Shown: piece after piece, positions 51,378-61,007 of the stretch
Position numbering within the stretch: position 1 is the stretch's first letter
How the letters are laid out: each line of letters starts with the position of its first letter
Assembly (NCBI GenBank): GCA_049840835.1
Contig: JASGJG010000021.1
Span: 186,001 to 250,000, forward strand
DNA length: 64,000 nt
Source of the DNA: JANLTX01 sp049840835
GTDB lineage: Bacteria > Armatimonadota > Armatimonadia > Armatimonadales > Armatimonadaceae
Direction: 5' to 3'
Translations under genes and position numbers: made by a program
Notes under the pieces: generated by a model
The model's database searches: none
Seen by the model: only the letters and a program-made list of their open reading frames with translations
What the model was told of the DNA's origin: nothing

Positions 51378-53945
51378 TTATTTGCCGGAGAAGATCGACA
51401 CGCGGTTCTTCCACTTGGCATCGCTGAAGGAGTCCGTGAGAGCCTCACGGCGCATCTCTAGAACGACTTCCTGGCGGTCCTTGGTACCTTCGACCGTGGC
51501 GCGGACGACGGTGCCGCCGTTTTTATCATTGTTCATCTCCATACGTACAGCGGGCTGGTTGGTACCACCGCCGGTGCGTACAGAAATCGCCTCGCCGGTC
51601 TTCAGGACCGCTTCGAACGCAGCGTCCGCTCCTTCGCCTACAAGAATACGCATCTTGGCGGCGTCGGGGGTATCGGTGGTGCTGGTCTCCAGCGCAATCC
51701 GGGGGGCTTCCGGATCACCCTGCGACGGCGTAATGGCGCGCATACCACGCATGGCATGCATCTGTGTGGTCATCTCCAAAACAACATTGGGAATGCCCGC
51801 CGCAGTCGCGTTGGACGTAACGGCGCGCATGGTCATCTCACCGGGCGCGGTGGGGAACATATCAATCTGCACATCAAGCTCCTGGAAGCCATCTTTTACT
51901 GCCACCGGGGTAGCAGCGGTCGCGACTGGCGCGGCGACAGGGACAACGGGCGCGGCGGCCACAACGGGAGGAGTAACGGGCTCCGCTACCGGAATCACCG
52001 GGGCAGGCTCGGTCTGAACTTCCTCTTTTACTTCCACAGCCTCAGCAACAGGCTCTGGCGTGGGTTCGACAACAGGGGCGGGCTCCTCAACCTGCACAGG
52101 CTCTACAGGAGCTTCGACCTTAGCTTCAGCAGTCTCTACTGCTTCTACAACGGGTACCTCAGGGGTTGGCTCGGGAGTGGTTTCCTCAACCTTGGCTTCC
52201 ACAACCTCGGTCGGTTCTTCCACGGGGGTCTCAACAGACTCTTCTACAGTAGTAGGCTCGACCGGAACTTCGACCTTGTCGGTCTTCTTGTTCTTAGGAG
52301 CGGTCTCTTCCTTGGGCTCCTCGGTCTGAACTTCACTGGTTTCCACAACAGGGGCAATGGCCTCTACGATGGGCTCGGTCACAATCGGAACGAAGGGAGT
52401 GGCGATAACGAGAGGATCGACAGCTTCGGCTTCAGGATCTACTGTCGCTTCAGCAACGGTCTCTTGCTCCGTTTCGGGCTCGGTCTCCACTGTCGGCTCC
52501 AGCGTGATGGGCTCGAACTCGGGCTCGGTTGTCTTCGCTTCAACCACCTCTGGCTCCAGAGCCGTGGTGGTCTCGACTTCCGTTACTTCTTCGGGCTCGA
52601 TGACAGGCGCATCACCGGTAGCCTTAAGGGCTTCTCGGATTTCATCTTTGGCAGTCCGACCTTCAGGAGCGTTCGGGCGTGTCTCGAAGGTAGTCGTAGA
52701 AGCCTCCGTGTGATCTCGCCGACGCCATCCCTGAAGAACCGACTCCAGATCATCCATTCCGCCGTCGGCTACCGGGGCGGCAGACTTCTCGGTGGTTTCT
52801 GTTGCATTGCTCATGGGTTTTTCGTCCGTTTTTACAGTATCCAGGGACGACTCCTTAACTGGCGTCACTGTCCCGCGTTCTGCTAACGTTTCGGTATTTT
52901 TAACTATTTTCTCTACCCCAGAGAGCCTACCCGGTACCGGGACGCTTTCTAAGAGATCGAAGTAGCCTTTAGGAACGAAAACCCCACCTACAACACGGGC
53001 GCCTGCCTGAGCGAGCTTTTCCAGCCCCCGCTTGGCGCGTGTGGTATCGGTGGAACCGAGCCGGATGGCATAGAGCACGCCATCTACATATTGAAGAATA
53101 CGGCGCCCAGGCTCATTGGAGAGCAAGTGTGGTGCATCATAGAGCACTAAGTCAGCTAAGCGCGGCGCAACATTGATCACGAAGCGCTCCATAGCCCGCG
53201 AGCCGAACATGTCTGCGGGGGAATCGATGCTGAGGTCACCCACGGAGAGCAGGCGTACTCCGGTAATAGGAGTCTCACGCAGGGCATCGTTGGGCGAGGC
53301 TGCGCTGCCAACCAGTAGATCGGTCAGGCCGGGTTCGGGCCGCGCTTCGGCATCTCCAAAGAGCAGGTGCTGCACCGGGCGACGCAGGTCGCAATCCACC
53401 ACTAACACCGAGTAACCCTGGCGGGCTGCGGCCATGGCAACGTTAGCCGTAATGGAACTGCGTCCTTCTTCTTCCAGGGCCGATGTAATGGCAAACGAGC
53501 GGCGCTTTCCCTCTCCGATAGACTGGTGATCTTGCAGCTCTTGAAAGAGCCGATCATAGGCCGATGCCAGTGCTTCTTTACCTACCTCCGGGGTAGGCAG
53601 CTCAGCGAGACTCGCGAGCTGAAGCGACTTCTTGGCCTGTAGAACGGAATCAATGCGCCGTCCGCGCGCTCCAGAAAACAACATGGGACCTAAACTCACT
53701 GATAGTAGGGAGACGCCTCCGAGTATACCCAGAGCCGCAAAGAGCCCCCGCGAAGGCGGCCTTGCTGAGGAATCCCCGGTGGGATTATCGGCGATAGGGT
53801 CCTTCAGGGACAGTATTTTTTTCGGGGCAGCTTCTTGAGCATGCGCCGAAGGTAGCAGCCAGGCTCCGAGGCTGAGGGCGCACAGAGCCGCTCCTACGAC
53901 AGCGAGCGCAGGCAGCAAGCGACGAGGCGGCAGGCGGCTGGACAT
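51378..53945 (-). CDS. BY-kinase/CpsD-like protein with long acidic repeat-rich tail
   Basis: About 855 residues from the ATG at 53945, preceded by GGGGGA. It has an N-terminal hydrophobic segment (LLPALAVVGAALCALSLGAW) and a second one (LFAALGILGGVSLLSVSLG), then a MinD/CpsD fold: ITSALEEEGRSSITANVAMA, VLVVDCDLRRPVQHLLF and DLVLYDAPHLLSNEP. The Walker A Lys of SxxxGEGKS is replaced (EEGRSS), so ATP use is doubtful. Residues roughly 370-700 are a Val/Glu/Pro/Thr-rich low-complexity stretch like PEVE. The C-terminal ~130 residues form a strand-rich domain of unknown type. It probably functions in envelope polysaccharide or adhesion. Confidence 0.75.
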   Translation of the reverse strand: MSSRLPPRRLLPALAVVGAALCALSLGAWLLPSAHAQEAAPKKILSLKDPIADNPTGDSSARPPSRGLFAALGILGGVSLLSVSLGPMLFSGARGRRIDSVLQAKKSLQLASLAELPTPEVGKEALASAYDRLFQELQDHQSIGEGKRRSFAITSALEEEGRSSITANVAMAAARQGYSVLVVDCDLRRPVQHLLFGDAEARPEPGLTDLLVGSAASPNDALRETPITGVRLLSVGDLSIDSPADMFGSRAMERFVINVAPRLADLVLYDAPHLLSNEPGRRILQYVDGVLYAIRLGSTDTTRAKRGLEKLAQAGARVVGGVFVPKGYFDLLESVPVPGRLSGVEKIVKNTETLAERGTVTPVKESSLDTVKTDEKPMSNATETTEKSAAPVADGGMDDLESVLQGWRRRDHTEASTTTFETRPNAPEGRTAKDEIREALKATGDAPVIEPEEVTEVETTTALEPEVVEAKTTEPEFEPITLEPTVETEPETEQETVAEATVDPEAEAVDPLVIATPFVPIVTEPIVEAIAPVVETSEVQTEEPKEETAPKNKKTDKVEVPVEPTTVEESVETPVEEPTEVVEAKVEETTPEPTPEVPVVEAVETAEAKVEAPVEPVQVEEPAPVVEPTPEPVAEAVEVKEEVQTEPAPVIPVAEPVTPPVVAAAPVVPVAAPVATAATPVAVKDGFQELDVQIDMFPTAPGEMTMRAVTSNATAAGIPNVVLEMTTQMHAMRGMRAITPSQGDPEAPRIALETSTTDTPDAAKMRILVGEGADAAFEAVLKTGEAISVRTGGGTNQPAVRMEMNNDKNGGTVVRATVEGTKDRQEVVLEMRREALTDSFSDAKWKNRVSIFSGK

Positions 53946-54026
53946 AGGGGTTCCCCCGTATCTATCCCGGCCATTGTAAGCCATTGACACTCACTATGCA
54001 ACTTAAGCGAGTGTACACAGAAAAAG

Positions 54027-55070
54027 CTACCTTGGGGGAGCCAGCGAACCCGTATCATCCAGCACAGGCTGAATGAAGACTTGATCCCCAGGGATGCTAT
54101 CGCCGCGCAATAAGCGTGCCAGTCGCAGCCCGGCTTCGTGCGCCGCAACCTCTAATTGTAGATTGAGCACGGATAGACTTGGATAGACCCGGCGCAAGAT
54201 GCGTGTATTCAGGCAGCTTAGCACCGAAACATCCTCTGGTACGCGCAAGCCTAGCTCAGCGATTGCGCGCAGCATTCCGAAGCCTACCAGCTCATCGGCG
54301 GCAAAGAGCGCCGTGGGAGGGTTCGGGCCAGACAGCGCGGTCTTAGCAAGAAGGTAACCCCCTTCTTCCCCGTAGAGAGAGTCGTCATGCTGCACAGTAT
54401 CTGCAATTCCCAGAGCCTCCGCCGCCTCGCGGGCACCGCGCTGTCGCCAGTACCCGGCCACATATCCGGCGCCGATATGCTGGCAAAGAATCCGGCGATG
54501 CCCAAGTTTGGCAAGAGTCTCCAGCCCCATGCGGCCTACCGCCTGGTTGTCGATACCAGTCGCGGGAACGCCGGGATAGGGCGCGGAGCCCCGAATCACA
54601 AAGGGGAAGTGCAGATCCTCTAAAAGCTTGGGCCGGGGGTCATCCATTCGAATGTCGGTCAGCAGGATGCCATCACAGGTTCGAGTCTGAGCCAGGCGAG
54701 TAAGAGCCGCCTCCGGGTTTTCGCCGAGCTGAGCCAGCAGCAGGCGAAACCCATGGTCATGGAAGACCAGAGTGAGTGCGCTGATAATCTCCTGATAGTG
54801 GGGAGGCAGCGGCGCATTCGGTGGAATCTCCACCGGGAGTGCAATCACATCGGTACGGCCACGTGCCAGGTTACGCGCGCCCTGATGCGGCTGATAGTTC
54901 AGCTCGCGCGCAACCTTCCGAATCTCTTCTTGTTTGGCCTTACCCACACTCCGTCCGGCGCGTAAGCGCCCATTGAGCACACGTGACACTTCGGAGCGGG
55001 AGATACCCACTCGTTGCGCAATGTCTTCCAGGCGCGCCGGGCCGGTCAGACGCGGCAAATTTTCTTCCAT
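54027..55070 (-). CDS. LacI family transcriptional regulator
   Basis: A 347-residue LacI/GalR repressor. The HTH is LEDIAQRVGISRSEVSRVLN followed by hinge NYQPHQGARNLARGRTDVIA. The periplasmic-binding-like ligand domain shows ILLTDIRMDDPRP, MGLETLAKLGHRRILCQHIG and PTALFAADELVGFGMLRAI. It likely binds a sugar or sugar acid. Direct control of the GH4 or dehydratase genes a few kilobases away is possible but unproven. Confidence 0.93.
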   Translation of the reverse strand: MEENLPRLTGPARLEDIAQRVGISRSEVSRVLNGRLRAGRSVGKAKQEEIRKVARELNYQPHQGARNLARGRTDVIALPVEIPPNAPLPPHYQEIISALTLVFHDHGFRLLLAQLGENPEAALTRLAQTRTCDGILLTDIRMDDPRPKLLEDLHFPFVIRGSAPYPGVPATGIDNQAVGRMGLETLAKLGHRRILCQHIGAGYVAGYWRQRGAREAAEALGIADTVQHDDSLYGEEGGYLLAKTALSGPNPPTALFAADELVGFGMLRAIAELGLRVPEDVSVLSCLNTRILRRVYPSLSVLNLQLEVAAHEAGLRLARLLRGDSIPGDQVFIQPVLDDTGSLAPPR

Positions 55071-55114
55071 AAACCCTTAAAAATATATCACCCGGCCGCC
55101 AATTTTCTTTCCAA

Positions 55115-55786
55115 TTACCCCAGCAGCTGGTCCGCCAGAGTTTTTAAGTCTGGCACAATCCAGTCCGCCGTCGCTTCTACCGGCTTTGTGGCTCGTTGTG
55201 GGCGCATCACATGACAGGTGGCAAGCCCTAAGGCTCTGGCCGGAACGACATCACGGTAGAGGCTCTGCGCCACATGCAGAATGTTGTCTCGCCCGAAACG
55301 CTCCATAGCCCGCACGAAATGCGCGGGGTGTGGCTTGTAGCTGCCGACCTCCTGCGCGGTAAAGATGGCATCGAAAGGATCCCCCAGGAGCTGGGAGGTA
55401 CGCGCGAACAAATCATCATCACAGTTGGTCAGCGCTACCAGGGTGTACTTTTGCCCGAGTCGCTTCAGCGCCTCCGCCGAATCCGGAAAGGGCGGCCAGT
55501 ACCCCACGCTCTCCGGAAACGAAACTCGCTCCTGCGCCGTGGGCACGAAATCATAGTGTGCCGCAATCGCCTCCAGCGTTCCGGTGAGCACATCTTTATA
55601 AGGGCGGAATCCCTCTCCCTCAATACGTGCTTCTATCTGTGCGAAGAGTCTTAGAAGTTCATCGGCATCGAATCGGACTCCATGCCGGATCAGCAATGGC
55701 CCCAGAGCGGTTAGAAGACCGCTCTCCCAGTTGATAATGGTGCCGTAGCAGTCAAAAGTCAGCGTATCGAATCGGCTAAAATCCAT
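55115..55786 (-). CDS. HAD-superfamily hydrolase (haloacid dehalogenase type II-like)
   Basis: A 223-residue HAD enzyme chosen from the ATG at 55786 because it starts at the family motif. Motif I is LTFDCYGTIINWESGLL (nucleophile Asp), motif II is TLVALTNCDDDLF, motif III Lys is in VGSYKPHPAHF and motif IV acids are in QSLYRDVVPARALG. It could be a phosphatase or L-2-haloacid dehalogenase; the substrate is unclear. It lies downstream of and collinear with gatB. Confidence 0.88.
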   Translation of the reverse strand: MDFSRFDTLTFDCYGTIINWESGLLTALGPLLIRHGVRFDADELLRLFAQIEARIEGEGFRPYKDVLTGTLEAIAAHYDFVPTAQERVSFPESVGYWPPFPDSAEALKRLGQKYTLVALTNCDDDLFARTSQLLGDPFDAIFTAQEVGSYKPHPAHFVRAMERFGRDNILHVAQSLYRDVVPARALGLATCHVMRPQRATKPVEATADWIVPDLKTLADQLLG

Positions 55787-56165
55787 GATTTCGTTTTCTG
55801 GCCGGAAACCCGTGCTGGTTCTGTAAGACCGATAAAGCGCTGACCTACCTTTCACTGGAAGGCATGTGTAAACGAACTTTCTTTGTTGCAGTTTACGGCA
55901 TCTGAGTGGATTTTCCTGCATTGCAATCCTCCATAAATAAGCAGTGGAAACAGATTTATGGACGGTGCACAACTTCCGCCCCTGGCGATTTCTTGTTTGA
56001 CGTCTACATCCTTTACTTCAAGACATGGTGAAGTAATAGGCTGTTATTTACATCGGATTTACTAAAGACAATCCTTATAAGAAAAACCTGCCATATGGAA
56101 ATAAAGTTAGTAGATTATTCCAATACAAGCCACTCTTGCCTTGTAATTCATATTAGTAAAATAGT
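55787..56165. other. Intergenic region, relatively AT-rich
   Basis: No gene is supported here. An open frame extends the HAD gene upstream but lacks conserved sequence. AT content rises toward 56040-56160. Confidence 0.6.
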
Positions 56166-56194
56166 AAGCTCTGTCAAAGATTTTGACAGAGCTT
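56166..56194 (-). terminator. Terminator of gatB
   Basis: A perfect 13-bp stem AAGCTCTGTCAAA / TTTGACAGAGCTT with a GAT loop lies 35 bases past the gatB stop codon on the minus strand, followed by A/T-rich sequence. Confidence 0.75.
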
Positions 56195-56228
56195 AATAAA
56201 TATCCGGTTAGTTATAACTGTTAGCCGT

Positions 56229-57672
56229 TTAGAGCTTATCGAGAGCCTCTTTAACCAGTCGGTTCACATCATCTGGGCGGGCCTGGCCCTTCGCTTCTTT
56301 CATTACCTGCCCGACAAAGAAGCCCAAAAGCTTGTCTTGCCCCGCTTTGTACCGGGCGACAGCATCTGCGTTGGCGGCAATCACTTTATCCACCATACCC
56401 ACCACTGCCGAGGCATCCACAATCTCGATGCCTTTCTCTGTCAATCAAGGCTTCTACGGTCTTGCCTGTGGCGAACATATCCTCGATCAGCTCTTTGGCG
56501 ATCTTGCCCGTAATAGTCCCCTTGGTAACCGCGTTCACCAGGCCGGAGAGCAGCACCGGGGTAATCGGAGTGGCATAGAGCGCCATACCGGTAGCGTTTG
56601 CCAGGCGGGCTAAGTCCCCCAGCATCCAGTTAGCCACAACTTTGGGGTCTGCGGATTTGGCGGCTTCTTCAAAGAACTCCACCACCTCGCGCTCCAGCAC
56701 TAATTGCGCGGCATCCGCGGCAGGCAGGCCATATGCCTCCATCAGGCGGCGTTTCTTGGCAATCGGTAGCTCTGGCAGGCTGGCACGCAGCCCTTCGATA
56801 TAGCTAGCTTCAAACTCAATCGGAATCAGGTCCGGCTCGGGGAAGTAGCGGTACTCCTGCTCCGCTTCTTTTTTGCGTTGCATCACGCTCACGCCACGCT
56901 CCGCATCCCAGCCGTACGTAGCCTGAAAGACTTCTTCGCCTGCTTCAATCGCCTTAATCTGTCGCTTGGCTTCGTACTCCACGCCCGCCTGTACTGCGCG
57001 GAACGAGTTCAGATTCTTGAGCTCCGTCTTGGTGCCCAGCTTGTCGCTACCCACCGGACGTACCGAGGGATTCGGTTCGGCCCGGAGCGAGCCCTGCTCC
57101 ATCTTGCCGTCCGAAACGCCCAGGTAGAGCAGGATATAGCGCAGGGTTTCGGCGTAGAGCCTTGCTTCCTCGCCGCTCTCGATATCTGGGGGGAACTCAG
57201 TGACAATCTCCATGAGCGGCACCCCAGCCCGGTTGTAGTCCATGACCGAGTAGCCCAGCCCGTCGATATGGATAGACTTGCCCGTGTCTTCTTCTAAGTG
57301 CACACGGGTGATTTTGATTTTCTTGAGAGAGCCATCAGGTCCCTCAATCTCCAGGTAGCCATTGATACCAATCGGTGTCTGCCCGTACTGGCTTATTTGA
57401 TAGCCCTTGGGCAGGTCCGGGTAGAAGTAGTTCTTGCGGTGAAAGATGGTCTTCATGGAGATTTCGCAGTTCAGAGCCAAGGCGGTCCGAACCACATGCT
57501 CCACGGCTTGCTTGTTGAACACAGGCAGCGTGCCGGGTAGTCCTAAACAGATAGGGCAGGTCCGGGTATTGGGCTCGCCCCCGAACGCATTCTCACAACC
57601 GCAGAACATCTTGGAGCGGGTTAAAAGCTCCGCATGGCACTCCATTCCCACCGAAATCACATACTCGGGCAT
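56229..57672 (-). CDS. gatB: Aspartyl/glutamyl-tRNA amidotransferase subunit B (frameshifted)
   Basis: GatB of the GatCAB amidotransferase that converts Glu-tRNA(Gln)/Asp-tRNA(Asn). The frame from 57672 has the GatB opening VISVGMECHAELLTRSKMFC, zinc cysteines CGC...CPICLG, SIHIDGLGYSVMDYNRAGVP, VEALI and so on, but ends at 56386. The missing C-terminal YqeY-like/tail domain (KGIEIVDASAVVGMVDKVIA, FFVGQVMKEAKGQARPDDVN) is in the overlapping frame 56229-56444. The junction is near 56438-56445. As the gene is normally essential, an assembly indel is likely. TAGAAT lies six bases before the ATG. Confidence 0.88.
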
Positions 57673-57742
57673 GGCCCCATTCTATCGTGCCAGGAACTCT
57701 GGGGAGGAAGTCCGCGAGCACTGGTGAAAGTAGGGCGCGAGT

Positions 57743-59014
57743 ATGGCATCACTGAAGATTACCGACTTACGGGTGGCGGTGGTTACCCGCGCCCCCATGA
57801 CCTGCCCGATTATCCGAATCGACACCAATCAAGAGGGGTTGTATGGACTGGGCGAAGTCCGCGACGGCGCGAGCAAGACCTACGCCCTCATGCTCAAGAG
57901 CCGCTTGGTGGGTGAGAACCCACTGGATGTAGACCGCCTTTTCCGCAAGATAAAGCAATTCGGCTTTCATGGTCGTCAGGCAGGCGGGGTCTGCGCAGTA
58001 GAGATGGCGCTCTGGGATATTGTGGGCAAGTACTACGGCGTGCCGGTGTACCAGCTCCTGGGCGGCAAGTTCCGGGATACGGTGCGGCTCTACGCCGACA
58101 CGTCCGAGTCTCCGAACCCGACGATTACCGGAGAGCGCCTGAAACAGCGCGTGGCACAGGGCTACGGGTTTCTCAAAGTAGATGTGGGCGCGACGTTGCT
58201 GCGCGATGTTCCCGGAACCATGACGCGCCCCTACGACGATACCTGGCTTGCCGAGCCAAAGCCGGATCGCCCTCTGGAAGAGCGTCTGCGCCGCGATGGA
58301 CGCCACACGCCTCACCCCTTCACGGGCGTGGAACTGACTGAGAAAGGCATCTCTATCCTGGCAGAGTACGTGACCGAAGTACGGCGCGTGCTGGGCATGG
58401 AGATTCCCTTAGCCGTAGACCACTTCGGCCACATCGGCATCAAATCATCGATTCGGTTGGGCAAGGCGCTAGAGAACTGCAATCTGGCCTGGATGGAAGA
58501 TATGGCGCCCTGGCAGTACACCGAGCAGTGGCGGCGGATTACGGAGTCTCTGAACACCCCCACCTGCACCGGCGAGGATATCTATCTAAAAGAAGGCTTT
58601 ATTGAACTATGCCGCCAGCACGCCGTAGATATCGTTCACCCGGACCTCGCGACCTCGGGCGGGATTCTGGAGACCAAGAAGATTGGCGATATAGCCCAGG
58701 ACTTCGGCATCCCCATGGCGATGCACTTTGCCGGAACCCCGGTCTCGTTCATGGCGAATGTGCACTGCGCCGCCGCCACGGAGAACTTCTACGTTTTGGA
58801 GCACCACTCCACAGAGATAGGCTGGTGGGAGAACCTGGTAGACGGTATCGAGAAGCCAATTGTACAGAATGGCATGGTCACTGTTCCCGACCGACCAGGG
58901 CTGGGTGTAACGCTGAACGAAGAGGTTGTTCAGGCCAACTTAGATGGCTCAGGCTACTTCGAGCCGACCCCGGAGTGGGACCAGGAGTATTCCTGGGACC
59001 GCCTCTGGAGCTAA
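57743..59014 (+). CDS. Mandelate racemase/muconate lactonizing (enolase superfamily) enzyme
   Basis: A 423-residue enolase-superfamily protein, probably a sugar-acid dehydratase. The capping domain opens ASLKITDLRVAVVTRAPMTC; the barrel shows AVEMALWDIVGKYYGVPVYQ, YGFLKVDVGA, the metal ligands in LAVDHFGHIGIK and LAWMEDMAPWQY, then TPTCTGEDIY, and the catalytic His in MAMHFAGTPVS. The pattern resembles D-mannonate or D-galactonate-type dehydratases. It is followed by an RraA-family gene 40 bases on, a common pair in sugar-acid loci. Confidence 0.88.
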   Translation: MASLKITDLRVAVVTRAPMTCPIIRIDTNQEGLYGLGEVRDGASKTYALMLKSRLVGENPLDVDRLFRKIKQFGFHGRQAGGVCAVEMALWDIVGKYYGVPVYQLLGGKFRDTVRLYADTSESPNPTITGERLKQRVAQGYGFLKVDVGATLLRDVPGTMTRPYDDTWLAEPKPDRPLEERLRRDGRHTPHPFTGVELTEKGISILAEYVTEVRRVLGMEIPLAVDHFGHIGIKSSIRLGKALENCNLAWMEDMAPWQYTEQWRRITESLNTPTCTGEDIYLKEGFIELCRQHAVDIVHPDLATSGGILETKKIGDIAQDFGIPMAMHFAGTPVSFMANVHCAAATENFYVLEHHSTEIGWWENLVDGIEKPIVQNGMVTVPDRPGLGVTLNEEVVQANLDGSGYFEPTPEWDQEYSWDRLWS

Positions 59015-59053
59015 TACACAAAAAAACGAATTGCTGGCAAGGAGGCCCGCACT

Positions 59054-59860
59054 ATGCTACTGAACCGCAAAGAAGACATCTTGCACTTTACGCGCTCCTA
59101 CACCGGAGAGCGCTTCGCCAACGGTCGCCCGCGCGTTTCCGACGACATTCTCCAGCGCATGAAGCTGGTGACCGTGGAAGAGGCCTGGGGCGTCTGCAAG
59201 TCGCATGGCTATACCCATCAGTACGAAGGTGGCTGGTGGAACGTGCATCCGGACCGCGTGCTGGTTGGCCGCGCCGTCACCGCTCGCTATGTGCACACCC
59301 GACCGGACCTGCATGAAGCGCTGGCAGATTGGGGCCGCGAGAACCACGCCGTGGGCCTCCACAACTCCTGGGTAATCGACACGCTGGAAGAGAACGATAC
59401 TATCGTCGTAGACCTATTCGGCAAGATTAAAGAGGGCACGTTCGCCGGGGATAACCTGGGTACCGCGATTGCCAACCGCACTAAGACCGGCATGGTGATT
59501 CACGGCGGCATTCGTGATATCGCGCGGCTTCAGGAAATCCCCGATATCGCCATCTTCGCCCGTGGCCAGGATGCGAGCGGTATCGCCGAGGTCACTCTAG
59601 AAGGCATGAACTGCCCCATCACCATCGGCGATGCCACCGTTCTCCCTGGCGATGTCGTGCTGGGCACTGTGGCAGGCGTTGTCTTCATTCCCGCTCATCT
59701 GGCCGAAGAAGTGGTGGTGAAGTCGGAACTGATTCGTAAGCAAGATGAGTGGGGCCAGCTCCGCATCCGCGAGGGCCAGTACAGCTCTGGGGAAGTCGAT
59801 GGGGCCTGGACCGAAGCGATGAAAGAAGACTTCGCCCGCTGGCAAGAGTCACAGAGCTAG
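59054..59860 (+). CDS. RraA family protein (HMG/CHA aldolase-like)
   Basis: A 268-residue RraA-like protein. The family core GMVIHGGIRDIARLQEI and IFARGQDASG carry the conserved GGxRD residues that bind the metal and 2-keto acid in 4-hydroxy-4-methyl-2-oxoglutarate aldolases. It has an N-terminal extension of about 100 residues relative to E. coli RraA (159 aa). A strong AAGGAGG site precedes the ATG. It follows the enolase-superfamily enzyme and may cleave its 2-keto-3-deoxy product, which is inference from context. Confidence 0.85.
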   Translation: MLLNRKEDILHFTRSYTGERFANGRPRVSDDILQRMKLVTVEEAWGVCKSHGYTHQYEGGWWNVHPDRVLVGRAVTARYVHTRPDLHEALADWGRENHAVGLHNSWVIDTLEENDTIVVDLFGKIKEGTFAGDNLGTAIANRTKTGMVIHGGIRDIARLQEIPDIAIFARGQDASGIAEVTLEGMNCPITIGDATVLPGDVVLGTVAGVVFIPAHLAEEVVVKSELIRKQDEWGQLRIREGQYSSGEVDGAWTEAMKEDFARWQESQS

Positions 59861-60200
59861 CCTTTATCGGGCTTTTCTAGAAGCGTCTTTCTTCAAGCTA
59901 GCGATCCACCCCCTACTGTTCCACAACAATGGAATGTGTTGACAGTGTGGACGGCTCCGAGCAGCTTTCTCACTGCCAGTTTACATACCAATTAACCGCT
60001 ATTATTATTTTTATAATTATAATATTGCAATAAAAATACGAATATTGTTATTAATATTGACATTATATACATGTTTTATTCATGTATATGATATATTGGA
60101 TTTATTATTCCTAAAAATAGGAAGTGTTACATATGATTAATTATTATAATGAGATATAAGAACTAACATGGAAATCGAATTCAATTTGATATAATAAGGT
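59861..60200. other. AT-rich intergenic region
   Basis: Strongly AT-rich compared with the rest of the window; no gene is supported. It holds a 9-bp perfect inverted repeat ATATACATG / CATGTATAT (60065-60089) downstream of a TTGACA, and a TATAAT at 60190-60195 five bases before the next ATG. Confidence 0.7.
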
Positions 60201-60899
60201 ATGGATAGCAATATTATTGCCCAGATGAAAGCTGCCATAGAAGTCAGAAAAACCCTGACCGAAGAATCTGATAGAGGATGTGTAATTATTGCAGCTTCTT
60301 ATATTGACTCACGCTTAGAAGATCTTTTATGTAGACGATTTATTAATAATAAGAAATTAGTTGAATCTATAATGCAAAACTCAGGACCTTTAGGCAGTTT
60401 TTCTAGCAGGATAGATATGTGCTTTGCCTTAGGGTTACTCTCTGAAGGAATTCATAAAGATTTACATCTTGTAAGAAGAATCAGAAATGAATTTGCTCAT
60501 AAATTTGAGCCAATTTCTTTTGAAGACAACCCTATATCATCAAGATGCAATGAATTTTCAACACCCAATATTAAAGATTTCAATCCGAGGCATAAATTCA
60601 CCAGAACAGCGATGAATATTCTTGCATATATAGACTCTAAAATATTCAAATCAGAACATATAGAAATACCAGATGATAATATTAATAATGAACTTCAATT
60701 TCAAATGGAACAAATACACAATGAATTATCTAATGATGTCATAAAAAAATCAAAAGACAGACTAAGCAAATGCAAAAATTCTAACGAATTCAGAAATTTA
60801 ATGAAAGAGCTTATAATGGAGGAGCTTTCTAATGAAAAATATAATGGTTCTCCCGAGCACCAACTCCTTAGAAATATGTATGGGATGTTTGTGCCTTAA
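60201..60899 (+). CDS. MltR/HEPN-like protein in AT-rich island
   Basis: A 232-residue protein of low-GC codon usage. SDRGCVIIAASYIDSRLEDLL then GPLGSFSSRIDMCFALGLLS match the pattern of the mannitol-repressor (MltR) family. The run VRRIRNEFAHKFEP fits the HEPN motif R-N-x4-H found in RNases of toxin-antitoxin and abortive-infection systems. No antitoxin partner is visible beside it. A TATAAT lies five bases before the ATG. The base composition and island position suggest recent transfer. Confidence 0.65.
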   Translation: MDSNIIAQMKAAIEVRKTLTEESDRGCVIIAASYIDSRLEDLLCRRFINNKKLVESIMQNSGPLGSFSSRIDMCFALGLLSEGIHKDLHLVRRIRNEFAHKFEPISFEDNPISSRCNEFSTPNIKDFNPRHKFTRTAMNILAYIDSKIFKSEHIEIPDDNINNELQFQMEQIHNELSNDVIKKSKDRLSKCKNSNEFRNLMKELIMEELSNEKYNGSPEHQLLRNMYGMFVP

Positions 60900-61007
60900 T
60901 CAGTATTTTTATTTATTGCTAGTTTTTCTGATTATTTAGAACCTGAATTAATCGTAACGTTTTATGTGCGTTTATTATTTTGTAATTTTTCCGCTACAAT
61001 AGAAGCT

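Noticed and set aside
51756..52886. Plus-strand open frame (376 codons) with Gly/Asn/Arg-rich repeats
   Set aside because: It is the antisense of the low-complexity Val/Glu/Pro/Thr region of the BY-kinase-like gene, and its apparent repeats mirror that region.
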